A DNA stretch of 64,000 nucleotides from Rhodanobacter glycinis. Lineage in GTDB: Bacteria; Pseudomonadota; Gammaproteobacteria; Xanthomonadales; Rhodanobacteraceae. Of the stretch, positions 19,375 through 28,858 are shown piece by piece. The notes beneath the pieces are model-generated. The model was not told the origin of the DNA and searched no databases. It worked only from the letters and a program-made list of their open reading frames with translations. Made by a program: the position numbers and the translations under genes. Each line of letters opens with the position of its first letter. Position 1 is the stretch's first letter. The stretch covers positions 62,001-126,000 of the forward strand of contig NZ_FOSR01000005.1 of NCBI RefSeq assembly GCF_900114325.1, read 5' to 3'.

Positions 19375-20030
19375 GATGAAAGTGACCCAGCCCCCTGAAT
19401 TATGGGGAAATCTACCGCACATTCCCTCCACAAGCCATGGGCGGCACGTTCCAGGTGCGACCTGCCGCACATACCAGTACATACTGGCAGTTGCTGTGTG
19501 GACCCGTCGTGCAGACGGAGATGCCTCATGGGTGCTTCGGAGGATATTTGGTCCTTGGATGGCCGCTCTTGTGTGGTCGTGTACCTGTGATTCCGGCGCA
19601 GGCCGGAGGTGCCTTTCAACAGGCGATTGCTTGGCCATCCGGTGCCCTTGCGGCATTCGGAGACTCAAAAACGCCAAGATGACGACTTTTCGAGATCTGA
19701 TTGGCGACGAAACCCGGCCACGGATGCCGTTCACGCTGAGCGTAGCTTGCGATAGCCAGCGAAGTCGAAGCGCCCCTCTCGAAGTTACTCATCTCGAGGT
19801 TACTCACTGATTTCCTCGCTCCCCAACGCCGTGGCCATTCATGGCCGCTTCCCGTGTGTGGTCCAACGGACCCACGCTCAGAGTGAACAAGCTGGAGCTC
19901 AGCTGAGCTTCGTCGCTAACCAGGTTTCGATATCCCGCATCGAGTCGGCGACTTCCCGAATCTGCCACCCCCTTCCGTTCACAAGACGCCTGCCGCGTTA
20001 TGATCACCGTTCTCATGGGGGAGTCACCGT
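19375..20030. other. 656-base gap without a supported gene (pilB / GT2)
   Basis: This divergent intergenic region separates pilB (minus) from the GT2 gene (plus). It contains a degenerate inverted repeat (19690-19930) and a tandem pair of TCTCGA(A/G)GTTACTCA units at about 19778-19807. A purine-rich ribosome-binding stretch, GGGGGAG, lies just before the GT2 start. Short open frames on both strands here share a few residues only because of the inverted repeat. No promoter for pilB was identified with confidence. Confidence 0.6.
19690..19930. repeat. Diverged inverted repeat, possible remnant mobile element
   Basis: The left arm (19690-19746) reads TCGAGATCTGATTGGCGACG and further on GTTCACGCTGAGCG. 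The reverse complement of the right arm (19873-19930) reads TCGAAACCTGGTTAGCGACG and further on GTTCACTCTGAGCG. The arms are similar but not identical and enclose about 125 bases with no transposase. Confidence 0.55.
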
Positions 20031-20885
20031 TTGAGCCGTCTCAGCATCATTCTGCCTGCCAAAAACGAGGCCCAGGCGCTGGCCGACCTGCTGCCGCGCC
20101 TGCGCGAAGCCCAGCCAGAGGCCGAAATCATAGTGATCGACGATGGCTCCACGGACGACACCCGTGTGGTCTGTGCCACGGCTGGCGTGGAATGCCTGTC
20201 ATCTCCATACTCCATGGGCAATGGCGCGGCGATCAAGCGCGGCGCACGCGCCGCCAGCGGCGATATTCTGGTGTTCATGGACGGTGATGGACAACACGAT
20301 CCCGCCGATGTCGCCCACCTGCTGGCCAAGCTGGACGAAGGCTACGACATGGTCGTCGGCGCCCGCGATTGGGGTAGCCAGGCCGGTGTTGGTCGTGGTG
20401 TCGCCAACACCCTCTACAACTGGCTGGCCAGCCGTATGACCGGCCATCCTGTACTCGATTTGACTTCGGGCTTCCGTGCCGTGCGCGCGGGCAAGTTCCG
20501 CGAGTTCATCCACCTGTTGCCCAACGGCTTCAGCTACCCCACCACCAGCACCATGGCGTTTTTCCGTAGCGCCTATCCAGTGGCTTATCTGCCGATCAAA
20601 GCGGCGCAACGGGTAGGCAAGAGCCATATCCGGCCGTTGCGCGATGGTGTGCGGTTTTTGTTGATCATCTTCAAGATCGCGACGTTGTATTCGCCGTTGA
20701 AGTTGTTTGTGCCGGCGGCTGTGCTGTTCTTCTTGTTGGGCTGTGTCAACTACGCGTGGACCTTCATACACGAGGGTCGCCTCACCAACATGAGTACGTT
20801 GCTATGGAGCGCGGCCGTGATTGTATTCCTGATCGGGTTGGTGTCTGAGCAGATCACAGCATTGACGTATCGGCGCGATGCGTGA
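20031..20885 (+). CDS. Family 2 glycosyltransferase, polyprenyl-phosphate sugar synthase type
   Basis: This 284-residue GT-A enzyme has an N-terminal catalytic domain with IDDGSTDDT (about 36-44) and the metal-binding FMDGDGQHDP (about 82-91). A QxxRW-like region precedes two C-terminal membrane helices (about 220-240 and 255-275). This is the layout of dolichol/undecaprenyl-phosphate mannose or glucose synthases, which load a nucleotide sugar onto a lipid carrier at the inner membrane. The start is a TTG at 20031 with GGGGGAG about seven bases upstream. It overlaps the next gene by eight bases. A lipid-linked donor would suit the GT-C enzymes downstream in the island; that link is inference. 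Confidence 0.85.
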   Translation: MSRLSIILPAKNEAQALADLLPRLREAQPEAEIIVIDDGSTDDTRVVCATAGVECLSSPYSMGNGAAIKRGARAASGDILVFMDGDGQHDPADVAHLLAKLDEGYDMVVGARDWGSQAGVGRGVANTLYNWLASRMTGHPVLDLTSGFRAVRAGKFREFIHLLPNGFSYPTTSTMAFFRSAYPVAYLPIKAAQRVGKSHIRPLRDGVRFLLIIFKIATLYSPLKLFVPAAVLFFLLGCVNYAWTFIHEGRLTNMSTLLWSAAVIVFLIGLVSEQITALTYRRDA

Positions 20886-22038
20886 CAACAACGACCCACG
20901 TCCGCTGGCGTTGCTGGTCACGCGCAATTTTCCACCGTTGCTCGGTGGCATGGAAAAGGTTAACCAGCACGTGCTGGGAGCATTGCAACTGGCTTGGCGA
21001 ACGGCTCTATGTGGGCCGAGCGGATGCGCGGAGTATGTGACGTCACATACTAAAGTAATGCAGAGCAGGGTAAAGCCGCTGTCACTGTTTCTGGCCATAA
21101 CTCTGTGGCGTGCGTTTTTTTTAGCTTTGCGACGAAAACCCGAGTGGGTCATTGCCGGCAGTGGCCTAACGGCACCAATCGCCTGGCTGGCAGCGCGATG
21201 TTCCGGGGGCAGGGGGGCCGTCTACCTGCATGGGCTCGATATCGTGGCGCCGAGCCACGTGTACCAATGGTTGTGGCTACCCTTCATCCGGCACTGCGAC
21301 CTTGTCTTGGTGAACAGTGCAAACACAGCCAACCTGGCGCAGAGTCGTGGCGTGCGACCGGGAGCCACGCATGTACTGCATCCAGGCGTCGATCTTCCTG
21401 CAATCGATACTGAAGCCGCTCGCGACTTTCGCTTGCGTCAAGGGTTTGGGCAACGCCCACTGCTGCTTTCGGTTGGCCGGTTGACCCAACGCAAAGGGCT
21501 GGTTGAATTCGTCACGAAAGCACTGCCGGCGATAGCTGCGCGGTATCCCGACGTGCTACTGGTAGTGATCGGAGACGAAGCCAGCGATGCACTGCACGCG
21601 CGGGCCGGCTCGGAACGCGAACGTATTTTCGCTGCGGCACGAATGGCGGGTGTCGAACAAAATCTACGGTTCCTTGGTCGCTGCGATGAACCCACCCTCA
21701 GCGCCGCCTACCAAGCCGTCGACGTGCACATCTTTCCCGTGCTTGAGTTGCCAGGCGATGTCGAGGGTTTCGGTATGGTCGCGCTGGAATCCGCGGCGCA
21801 CGGACTACCTACCGTTGCCTTTGCGGTGGGTGGCGTTCCTGATGCAGTGCTTGACGGGCAAACCGGCACACTGGTCGAGCCCGGCAACTATGTCGTGCTG
21901 GCGGAGAGTGTGATTCGGCAACTTGCCCACCCGCGCAAGAGTGCGGTAATTGACGCTTGTCGCGAGTTTGCTGCCGGCAAGGCTTGGCCTGTCTTTGGTG
22001 AGCGCCTGCGCAGCCTGTTGGATTTGCACCATGTCTGA
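20878..22038 (+). CDS. Family 4 glycosyltransferase
   Basis: This 386-residue GT-B enzyme has an N-terminal acceptor domain with the glycine-rich NFPPLLGGMEK motif (about 17-27). The C-terminal nucleotide-sugar domain contains SVGRLTQRKG and the E-x7-E-type segment EGFGMVALESAAHGLPTVAF (about 294-315). It is probably cytoplasmic and adds a hexose to a growing lipid-linked glycan. It is translationally coupled to the GT2 gene. Donor and acceptor cannot be read from sequence. It is convergent with the next gene; about 200 bases between them hold nothing recognised. Confidence 0.85.
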   Translation: MRDNNDPRPLALLVTRNFPPLLGGMEKVNQHVLGALQLAWRTALCGPSGCAEYVTSHTKVMQSRVKPLSLFLAITLWRAFFLALRRKPEWVIAGSGLTAPIAWLAARCSGGRGAVYLHGLDIVAPSHVYQWLWLPFIRHCDLVLVNSANTANLAQSRGVRPGATHVLHPGVDLPAIDTEAARDFRLRQGFGQRPLLLSVGRLTQRKGLVEFVTKALPAIAARYPDVLLVVIGDEASDALHARAGSERERIFAAARMAGVEQNLRFLGRCDEPTLSAAYQAVDVHIFPVLELPGDVEGFGMVALESAAHGLPTVAFAVGGVPDAVLDGQTGTLVEPGNYVVLAESVIRQLAHPRKSAVIDACREFAAGKAWPVFGERLRSLLDLHHV

Positions 22039-22238
22039 CACATCAAGTTCACACTTGCTCCGTGAGAGCAGGATGCTGCCAGCGCCGGAGAGTGCCAGCC
22101 ACACGCCGTGCGAGACTTATCATCGCGGCGTTTCAAGGGTTTGAAGATTGAACGCCTGCGATCCATTGCCAATCGTGTGCTGCACAAGGTGCCTGACATT
22201 GTATTCACGCCATTGTGAGGCATCATTCCGACGCGGAT

Positions 22239-23324
22239 CTACCGGTTTTGGCGAATAACGGACCTCAGGAGATAGTCGAGGCGCTCCGCCTGCATAGCCC
22301 AAGTCGTGCGAGGACCATATTCTGCACGGGGCACAGCGAGAAGATCGAGCACGCGTTGTGAAAACATGCTGGCGTCACCGATAGGGACAAGGTGTTCAGG
22401 TCGATTGCCAAGCATCCAGCGCACCGGATCCGTGGCGGTGGCCACTACTGGTACGCCACATGCCATTGCCTCGCACAACTTCGCTGGGTAGCTGTAGCGC
22501 CCAAAGCTGGTGTCTGCCGTGACGACACAGGCAATGTCGAGTGCGTTGATCAAAGTTGGCAGGGCATCGTCCGAGACATAGCCTGAGGCGATCACGCCCT
22601 GCTCGCGCAACGCATAATCTGGTGGGCGGCCACTGAGAACCATCCTCAAGGTTGGCTGCACCTTGCGTGCGCGTCGAAACGCATCCAGCAACATCGACGT
22701 GCCACGATTGTGCGCCCAGCTTCCGATGTATCCGATGAGCGGCACATGCTGCGGCAAGTTGAGCAGGTCACGACATTGAGATTTGTCCCTTGGCACAAAT
22801 TCCGGATCGGCAGCCATTGACAAAACCTCAACGTCATGCCCGCCGCGACGATGAGACTGCAAGCGTTGCGCCAACTGTGGCCCGGCAGAAGTAACCAGGT
22901 CCGCCACCCGGATGGCACGTCGCCACAGCCAATGCATTGGAAGATTCCACGGCATGTACGCTTCGTAGTTGTCATAGGCGTCAATGGCCAAAGAGACATT
23001 TAGCTTTTTTGCCAAACGATAGGCAAGCCAGCCCGCCCAGCTATCAGATAGGCCGATGATCAAATCTGGAGAGAACTTTCTGGTTTCCTGGGTGAGCAAT
23101 CGGTCCAGGAATAGTGGGCCGCGTCGACGTATGTCATGGCTGACCCAAGCAACGTCATCCATAACGCGATGCTCTGATACATGATTCTGGTGACTGACCA
23201 ATAACACGGTCACTTCGTGGCCGAGTTTCGCCAATTCACGGGGTAGGTAATGAAATCGCCCATAGGGGCGATCCAGCAGATCGCGATTCTGTGGACACCG
23301 TTTGCATACGAAGATCAGGCGCAT
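22239..23324 (-). CDS. Family 4-like glycosyltransferase
   Basis: This 361-residue GT-B glycosyltransferase has an N-terminal domain starting MRLIFVCKRCPQNRDLLDRP. Its C-terminal domain includes LIGYIGSWAHNRGTSMLLDAF and YPAKLCEAMACGVPVVAT, a variant of the GT4 donor-binding motif. It is the most downstream gene of a minus-strand sugar series that runs from the pilin region. The base composition is less GC-rich than that of the flanking housekeeping genes. The specificity is unknown. Confidence 0.82.
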   Translation of the reverse strand: MRLIFVCKRCPQNRDLLDRPYGRFHYLPRELAKLGHEVTVLLVSHQNHVSEHRVMDDVAWVSHDIRRRGPLFLDRLLTQETRKFSPDLIIGLSDSWAGWLAYRLAKKLNVSLAIDAYDNYEAYMPWNLPMHWLWRRAIRVADLVTSAGPQLAQRLQSHRRGGHDVEVLSMAADPEFVPRDKSQCRDLLNLPQHVPLIGYIGSWAHNRGTSMLLDAFRRARKVQPTLRMVLSGRPPDYALREQGVIASGYVSDDALPTLINALDIACVVTADTSFGRYSYPAKLCEAMACGVPVVATATDPVRWMLGNRPEHLVPIGDASMFSQRVLDLLAVPRAEYGPRTTWAMQAERLDYLLRSVIRQNR

Positions 23325-23440
23325 CAGGTGATCCTTGCCTGTGAAGGAGACGTAAGTGTTGGCCTGAGCGACGCCAGAGTGTCATGCAGCATCGAAGTTG
23401 TCCGGTGGCATTCTGTTATTTGCAGTGATCAGCCGAGGTG

Positions 23441-24409
23441 CTACGGAGCAGACATCAATGAGTGTTCTGCAGCGATCATCCGCTGAATGGTTTCGGCAAA
23501 TCCCGTCTGTGCCTTCCAGCCCAGCAACCGCCGCGCCTTGTCCGGACATGCGTGGCTGCTTGCAAGATCCGTCGGCCGGTACAGTGAGGGGTCGATATCG
23601 ACATGATCGGTCCACTCGAGTCCGACGCAGGCGAAGGCTTGTTCAACAAAGTCGCGCAGGCTGTGACTTTCTCCGGTTGCTATGACGAAGTCGTCAGCTG
23701 TCGGCTGTTGCAGGATCAACCACATCGCTTCCACATATTCCGGAGCCCATCCCCAGTCACGTACGATGTCGAGGTTGCCCAATCGCAATCGTTCGGATGA
23801 GCCAGTGACAATTCGGCATGCGGCGGAGATAATTTTGCGGGTAACAAACCTAGCTGGTCTCAACGGTGATTCATGATTGAACAAGATTCCTGAGCAGGCA
23901 AACAAGCCATAGGCCTCGCGATAGTTGGCAACCTGCCAAAACGCGGCGGCCTTGGCAATGGCATATGGGCTACGCGGTCGGAAGGCTGACAGTTCATCGG
24001 CCGGTATGAGGTTGCTCTCCCCAAAACTCTCGCTCGACGCGGCGTTGTAAAACCGGACTTCCGCGTTGGTCAGTTTGATCGCTTCAAGCAGATGCAAGGT
24101 CGCGACCGCGATGCTTTCCATCGTCTCCAATGGCTGCTCGAAGGACAGTCCCACCGAGGTTTGTCCGGAGAGGTTGTATATTTCGTCGGGTCTGATCTTG
24201 TCCAGCGCTTGGTGCACGCTTCGAAAGTCATTCGGGGCCATGGACAGTACTTGGATGCGTTCGAACACACCTGCCGCGTGGAGATTCGGGAAGGCAGACG
24301 CTTGTGCGTCGCGCGATGTGCCGAACACCTCGTAACCTTTCTCCAGCAACAGTTGAGACAGATACGCCCCATCCTGACCGCTGACGCCACAGATCAACGC
24401 CCGTTTCAT
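23441..24409 (-). CDS. NAD-dependent sugar dehydratase, GDP-mannose 4,6-dehydratase-like (second copy)
   Basis: This 322-residue short-chain dehydrogenase/reductase has the nucleotide-binding CGVSGQDGAYLSQLL near residues 7-21. The catalytic SSE is in NAASSESFGE and the YxxxK in YAIAK. The segment RDWGWAPEYVEAMW resembles [14 protein letters not shown] of the full-length Gmd at 28859-29968. It is about 47 residues shorter than that Gmd. It could be a paralogous GDP-mannose dehydratase or act on another GDP-sugar. The ATG at 24409 lies four bases after the upstream gene's stop; a longer frame to 24601 would overlap that gene. Confidence 0.8.
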   Translation of the reverse strand: MKRALICGVSGQDGAYLSQLLLEKGYEVFGTSRDAQASAFPNLHAAGVFERIQVLSMAPNDFRSVHQALDKIRPDEIYNLSGQTSVGLSFEQPLETMESIAVATLHLLEAIKLTNAEVRFYNAASSESFGESNLIPADELSAFRPRSPYAIAKAAAFWQVANYREAYGLFACSGILFNHESPLRPARFVTRKIISAACRIVTGSSERLRLGNLDIVRDWGWAPEYVEAMWLILQQPTADDFVIATGESHSLRDFVEQAFACVGLEWTDHVDIDPSLYRPTDLASSHACPDKARRLLGWKAQTGFAETIQRMIAAEHSLMSAP

Positions 24410-24413
24410 CGCC

Positions 24414-25523
24414 TCATTCTCCGCAAATGCGTCGGTAAACTCCAAGTGTATCTTCGGCACACTTACGCCACGAGAAAAGTCGCGCGCGCTCCAGGCCTTG
24501 AGCGGCGAGCCATTGGGCGCGACCAGACGAAAACGTGACGCATTCCAGTGCAGCCACAATCTGCTCATCGCTTTCGGGGTCGAACAGCACCGCGGCTTCA
24601 CCGACCACCTCAGGTAGCGAGCTGGAGTTGGTGCAGGCTACCGGGCAACCCATGGCCATCGCTTCAAGAGGTGGTATGCCAAAGCCTTCATACAGTGACG
24701 GATAGACAAAAAGTCGTGCCCGGCAATACAGGTCTGCCAGCACAGTGTCGGCTCCTGAGCGCCAGACGACCAGGGCAGGATCAAGGCCATATTCGCGCAT
24801 GTAGGTGGTTTCACGAGTGCTCAGTGCGCCACCACCGAAACAAACCAACCTGATACCCTCAGCGGGCAATCGCGAGGCTGCGAACGCACGTACCAGTGCA
24901 GAGAAATTCTTGTAGCCTCCACGCTCCCCGACATACAGGACAAATGGTGCATCGCCATCGTATTGGCGTTGCTGAGAAGGTGTCGTCGCTTGCAACGAAT
25001 GCCCAAGATACACAACTGAAGTCTTCTCAGGAGCGACTCCAAACTGCTCGAGAAGGTCGCGGCGGGTATGCTCTGAAATACAGATGACGTGATCGGCTCT
25101 ACGGACGGCGTGAGCCTTCGCTTCGCTCGTTTTGTCCAGTGAGGAGAAGCTCTTAGGGTATTTCTCATGAATCATGTCGAAGACCGTTACTACGCGTTTG
25201 GCGGATCGCGGGCAACAGTCGAATTTTGAGTAGTACGTTTCATGGAATATATCAATATCTTGACGAGGCCTAATCGCAAGAGTCGCAAGTGCTGTGTTCA
25301 ACAAGCCAACCGTCAATCCAAGTTTTGGTATGCGCGGAATCTTCAGTCCACGAGGGCGGATTGAGTCATTTTCTTTTATGTATTCGTTAACATAGATAGG
25401 CGCAAAAATCCCAACGCCGCCATTTTGGATATCATGAAGTTGCGAAGCAAGTTCATAAAAGTAACGGGAAATGCCGCCGTATTGTTGTGTACCAAACCGT
25501 TGGTGATCAAATAATATTTTCAT
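24414..25523 (-). CDS. Family 4 glycosyltransferase (mannosyltransferase-like)
   Basis: This 369-residue GT-B enzyme has an N-terminal motif QQYGGISRYFYEL (about 13-25). The C-terminal donor-binding region contains YVGERGGYKN and YPSLYEGFGIPPLEAMAMGCPVACTNSSSLPEVVG, typical of WbaZ/MtfB-like mannosyl- or rhamnosyltransferases. Its own composition is clearly AT-richer than the genome average, especially near the N-terminus. It sits between the flippase gene and the dehydratase, in the same direction. The precise linkage is unknown. Confidence 0.87.
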   Translation of the reverse strand: MKILFDHQRFGTQQYGGISRYFYELASQLHDIQNGGVGIFAPIYVNEYIKENDSIRPRGLKIPRIPKLGLTVGLLNTALATLAIRPRQDIDIFHETYYSKFDCCPRSAKRVVTVFDMIHEKYPKSFSSLDKTSEAKAHAVRRADHVICISEHTRRDLLEQFGVAPEKTSVVYLGHSLQATTPSQQRQYDGDAPFVLYVGERGGYKNFSALVRAFAASRLPAEGIRLVCFGGGALSTRETTYMREYGLDPALVVWRSGADTVLADLYCRARLFVYPSLYEGFGIPPLEAMAMGCPVACTNSSSLPEVVGEAAVLFDPESDEQIVAALECVTFSSGRAQWLAAQGLERARLFSWRKCAEDTLGVYRRICGE

Positions 25524-25626
25524 GAACCTGACTTCATTTATCGAGTTTGTATCTATGAGTAAACGTTATAAGATGAGGCGATTATGTTTGCATAGTTCTT
25601 AACAGTCTTGATCGATTGCAACGAAC

Positions 25627-26991
25627 TCAATACTTTTTGGCAAGGATGCTAGGGAAAATTTGATTTCGAAACCAGAGCAACGGAAGCACGTTCGCCAGGC
25701 AATACGCCACGACGGTGACCCACGGTATCCATGTGATTCCAATGTTGGCAACGACCCACACCTTGCCGCCGAAGCAAAGTACTGCGAACGTGCAGGAAGT
25801 GATGAGTTGGTAGCGCATGCAACTGGCTGCATTAAGAAACGTAGCGATCGCTGTGCCTGCTGCCTCAAATACGCACCAGAAGGCGAAGCCGGCCAACATT
25901 GTTCCGGCAACTGCAAGCGAGCGGTGGACCCATGCGCTGACGAACTGGTCGAAACCGATTGCGAGAATCGCGCTGCCTACTGCCGCAAAGGCTACTGCTA
26001 ATATGAGTGAGTGATGAAGCGTGCGCATGACCCAATGTTGATCACCCGCTACAAGGGCCTGCCGGTAGATTGGCCACAGCGGTGCCCACACCAACGAGAG
26101 TGCAAGTGGAATCACCGAGAAGAGTCGTTGGACTATGGCATAGGTGCCTGCTTCTGCGGATCCACGGAAAATTGATATCAACGGCAAGTCTGCAGAGAAC
26201 GCTAGAGCTACGCTTAACTGCAGAAGAAAGAACATCAATCCTTCGCGGCGGATCTGATGGCCGATTATTAGTCTTCGTTCAGGCGATGCCGCGAATGTAA
26301 CCGTGAGCGAGGGGTCGTGCCACAGGCTGTAATTGTTGGCGAAGGATGCAAGCAATGGTGTGGCGACCGCCGCACCAGTCAGTAGGGCTAAGGAAGCGTG
26401 TACCGAGGCCAAGGATATGACGGCCGCCAACGCGGCTACCTGACCGATGGCTTGCCAGCGAAAGGCCCGGTCACCACGCCCCAATCCGAGCTGGACGCGA
26501 TTGGCGATGTTAAGGGGTACGGCCAAGATCACCGAAAGCAGTACGATTGCAACTGCTATGCGGCTCTGCGTGGCCGCTGATTCAGGCATCCCCAAAAAGT
26601 GGTACCAAGGCACTAGCGGAATCGCGACAATTGCGACGACAGCAAGCCCTGAGGCGACACCGCGCAATACGCGGCGACTTTCATGCAGAATAGATGCAAC
26701 ATCTTCCTTTGACTGCCTGCTGTGCGCAGAGGCAATAAGGTTCATGGTGCCATTGCCAAAGCCGAAATCGAGGAATCCGGCGAGGGTGACGAGTGATACA
26801 AGGGTGACCCATGCGCCAAACTGTTCAGGGCCAAGTGCGTGCAGCGCGAATGGAACCGACATGAACAGGTTGCTTGCTGCACAACCCTTCGCAATCAGCG
26901 ACCAGAACCCCGTATGGATGATCTTGCGTCCACGGTCTCCGATCCAGGAACCGAGCCCCATTGGGTGAGACGAGGGTGGTTCCGCGCTCAT
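25627..26991 (-). CDS. Wzx-type flippase (polysaccharide biosynthesis membrane protein)
   Basis: This 454-residue protein has about 12-14 hydrophobic helices throughout and the MOP/MATE-like N-terminal pattern found in O-antigen flippases (GFLDFGFGNGTMNLIA near residues 70-85). It would move a lipid-linked oligosaccharide across the inner membrane. The start overlaps the stop of the upstream FkbM-like gene by one base. A 103-base AT-rich gap separates it from the downstream GT4. No Wzy polymerase or Wzz is evident in the window. Confidence 0.82.
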   Translation of the reverse strand: MSAEPPSSHPMGLGSWIGDRGRKIIHTGFWSLIAKGCAASNLFMSVPFALHALGPEQFGAWVTLVSLVTLAGFLDFGFGNGTMNLIASAHSRQSKEDVASILHESRRVLRGVASGLAVVAIVAIPLVPWYHFLGMPESAATQSRIAVAIVLLSVILAVPLNIANRVQLGLGRGDRAFRWQAIGQVAALAAVISLASVHASLALLTGAAVATPLLASFANNYSLWHDPSLTVTFAASPERRLIIGHQIRREGLMFFLLQLSVALAFSADLPLISIFRGSAEAGTYAIVQRLFSVIPLALSLVWAPLWPIYRQALVAGDQHWVMRTLHHSLILAVAFAAVGSAILAIGFDQFVSAWVHRSLAVAGTMLAGFAFWCVFEAAGTAIATFLNAASCMRYQLITSCTFAVLCFGGKVWVVANIGITWIPWVTVVAYCLANVLPLLWFRNQIFPSILAKKY

Positions 26992-27902
26992 CAGAATGGC
27001 TCGACATGTCCGTCTGTGACATTTACGACTGGAAGGCCGCGAATCGTCGACTGGCTGCGTTCGTAGTTGAGGTGGTTCAAGCGATGACGAGGGTCACGGC
27101 TTTCGTGAAATGTCGGAATCGTGAAGGCATCCGCCACCGTCACTGCGCGCACGCAATCGTTCAGCAGATCTTTGCGCACGAAGTAAGCGTTGTTGCCGGC
27201 ACTGTTTGTGCCGACTAAAGCGTAGCCCTTCGCCTCGGCAAGCGCTGTCAGGGCGGCTAGTGATGCCCCAAAATATTGACCGGAAAAGTGCGCATCGAAC
27301 CGCCGGAAATCTGCAGCGTAAGGGATAGTGATTGCCCGATCCACGCCGAGGATGGCGTTGTACTCCATGATGCAGACGGCTGGTAATATGCACTGGATAG
27401 CATCCCATAGCCAGTAATCATTACCGTCGACGTCGATGTGAAGTAATCCAACTGCGTTCCCGCCCGCCCAGTCAGCGATCATGGAATCAACGTTCTCTCG
27501 CGTGACAAAGCATGGGAGTGCTGTTAGACCGTATCGCCAGAACCACTTTTGATGCCGCAGGCGATCGATATTTTCCAGAGAACCATCCATTACGAGGCCG
27601 CTCCAGTTGTTGTTGACCATCAGGAATCGGGTATTCGATTCTGAATAATCCTCGACGCCAAACTCGACAAATCGTCTTGGGATAGATGGCAAACGACTGA
27701 CAAGCCACTGGATGATCCCGTCATCCCCCCACTGTGAGTGAACTCGGAATTCGACTTCGCGGAGCGATGATACGCGCTGCATGTGTGAGACTTGTTGCGC
27801 GAGCAAGGCACCGAGTAGTTCTCTCGTGCGATCGTGCGCGTCAGTTGCTTGCACCCAATCCCTAACGCGGCGATAGTAACTGATAGCACGGGCCAGATTC
27901 AT
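26991..27902 (-). CDS. FkbM-like putative methyltransferase, function unknown
   Basis: This 303-residue protein has a segment RRFVEFGVEDYSESNTRFL near residues 75-93 and later LLHIDVDGNDYWLWDAI. These resemble the SAM-binding loop and the IDVEG-type motif of FkbM-family methyltransferases. The match is partial, so another Rossmann-like function is possible. The start is taken at the ATG at 27902, which overlaps the fcl stop as ATGA; a GTG at 27908 is the alternative. It lies between GDP-fucose synthase and the flippase, which suggests modification of a sugar or lipid-linked glycan. Confidence 0.6.
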   Translation of the reverse strand: MNLARAISYYRRVRDWVQATDAHDRTRELLGALLAQQVSHMQRVSSLREVEFRVHSQWGDDGIIQWLVSRLPSIPRRFVEFGVEDYSESNTRFLMVNNNWSGLVMDGSLENIDRLRHQKWFWRYGLTALPCFVTRENVDSMIADWAGGNAVGLLHIDVDGNDYWLWDAIQCILPAVCIMEYNAILGVDRAITIPYAADFRRFDAHFSGQYFGASLAALTALAEAKGYALVGTNSAGNNAYFVRKDLLNDCVRAVTVADAFTIPTFHESRDPRHRLNHLNYERSQSTIRGLPVVNVTDGHVEPF

Positions 27903-28855
27903 TCGCACGTGCCTCTACCTGCGGGCAGTCGGAAGTCATTGCAGAATGAGCGATATGTCTCGGCTAGGCCGAAGGGTAAATCGATCTTCGCAGTCCAATT
28001 CCTTGCGGAGAGCCATGGCGTATCTAGCAGCTTGCGTTGGGTGCCGTCAGGCCGGCTGGTATCGAAATGCATATTCCCTTGGTAGTCGGTTGTCTCCGCT
28101 ATGAGGCTGGCGAGTCGAGAAATGCTGACCTCTCGGCCAGTACCGACATTCACGATTGCTTCGTCATCGTAGTGTCGCATAAGCAACAATAGTGCGTCGG
28201 CAAGGTCGTCAACATGCAACAGTTCGCGGAGTGGTTCCCCGCTGCCCCAGATCACCACTTCTGGCGCGTTCTCAAGTTTGGCTTCGTGGAACCGGCGGAT
28301 CAGACCAGGCACTACATGTGAGTTTTCCGGGTCGAAGTTGTCACCCGGACCGTACAAATTTGTAGGCATCGCGCATATCGTTTCAAAACCGTATTGTTTG
28401 CGGTACGCCTGACACATTTTCAGTCCAGCAATCTTCGCGATTGCATACGACTCGTTAGTTGGCTCCAATGGCCCAGTCATCAGATATTCTTCCTTGATAG
28501 GCTGCGGGCAGTCGCGCGGATAAATGCACGATGAGCCTAGGAATAGCAACTTTTTCGTGCCTTGTTTCCACGCGTTGTGGATCACGTTAGTCTGGATGGC
28601 TAAGTTGTCGTGGATGAAACGTGCCGGGTAGGTACTGTTGGCGTGAATGCCGCCAACTTGGGCAGCAGCCAGAAACACGTATTCCGGTTTTTCGGCATGA
28701 AAGAATTGCTCGACCTCGTTTTGATTGGTTAGCTCAAGTTCTTGGTGCGTACGCAGAATCAGGTTGTTGGCACCCTCGGCTTCAAGTCGTCGCACGAGGG
28801 CCGAACCAACCAGTCCGCGGTGACCGGCAACGTAGATGCGGGCGTTTATGTCCAT
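27899..28855 (-). CDS. fcl: GDP-L-fucose synthase
   Basis: This 318-residue epimerase/reductase converts GDP-4-keto-6-deoxymannose to GDP-L-fucose. The N-terminal NADP-binding motif is VAGHRGLVGSAL (about 9-20). The catalytic Ser lies in FLGSSCIYPRDCPQP and the YxxxK in YAIAK. The HVDDLADALLLLM region is also typical. It lies three bases after gmd on the same strand, the standard two-step fucose pathway. Confidence 0.95.
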   Translation of the reverse strand: MDINARIYVAGHRGLVGSALVRRLEAEGANNLILRTHQELELTNQNEVEQFFHAEKPEYVFLAAAQVGGIHANSTYPARFIHDNLAIQTNVIHNAWKQGTKKLLFLGSSCIYPRDCPQPIKEEYLMTGPLEPTNESYAIAKIAGLKMCQAYRKQYGFETICAMPTNLYGPGDNFDPENSHVVPGLIRRFHEAKLENAPEVVIWGSGEPLRELLHVDDLADALLLLMRHYDDEAIVNVGTGREVSISRLASLIAETTDYQGNMHFDTSRPDGTQRKLLDTPWLSARNWTAKIDLPFGLAETYRSFCNDFRLPAGRGTCE

Positions 28856-28858
28856 GAG

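Noticed and set aside
19616-20034. Two small open frames on opposite strands sharing FVANQ-like residues
   Set aside because: The shared residues are a by-product of the inverted repeat at 19690-19930. Neither has a ribosome-binding site or family resemblance.
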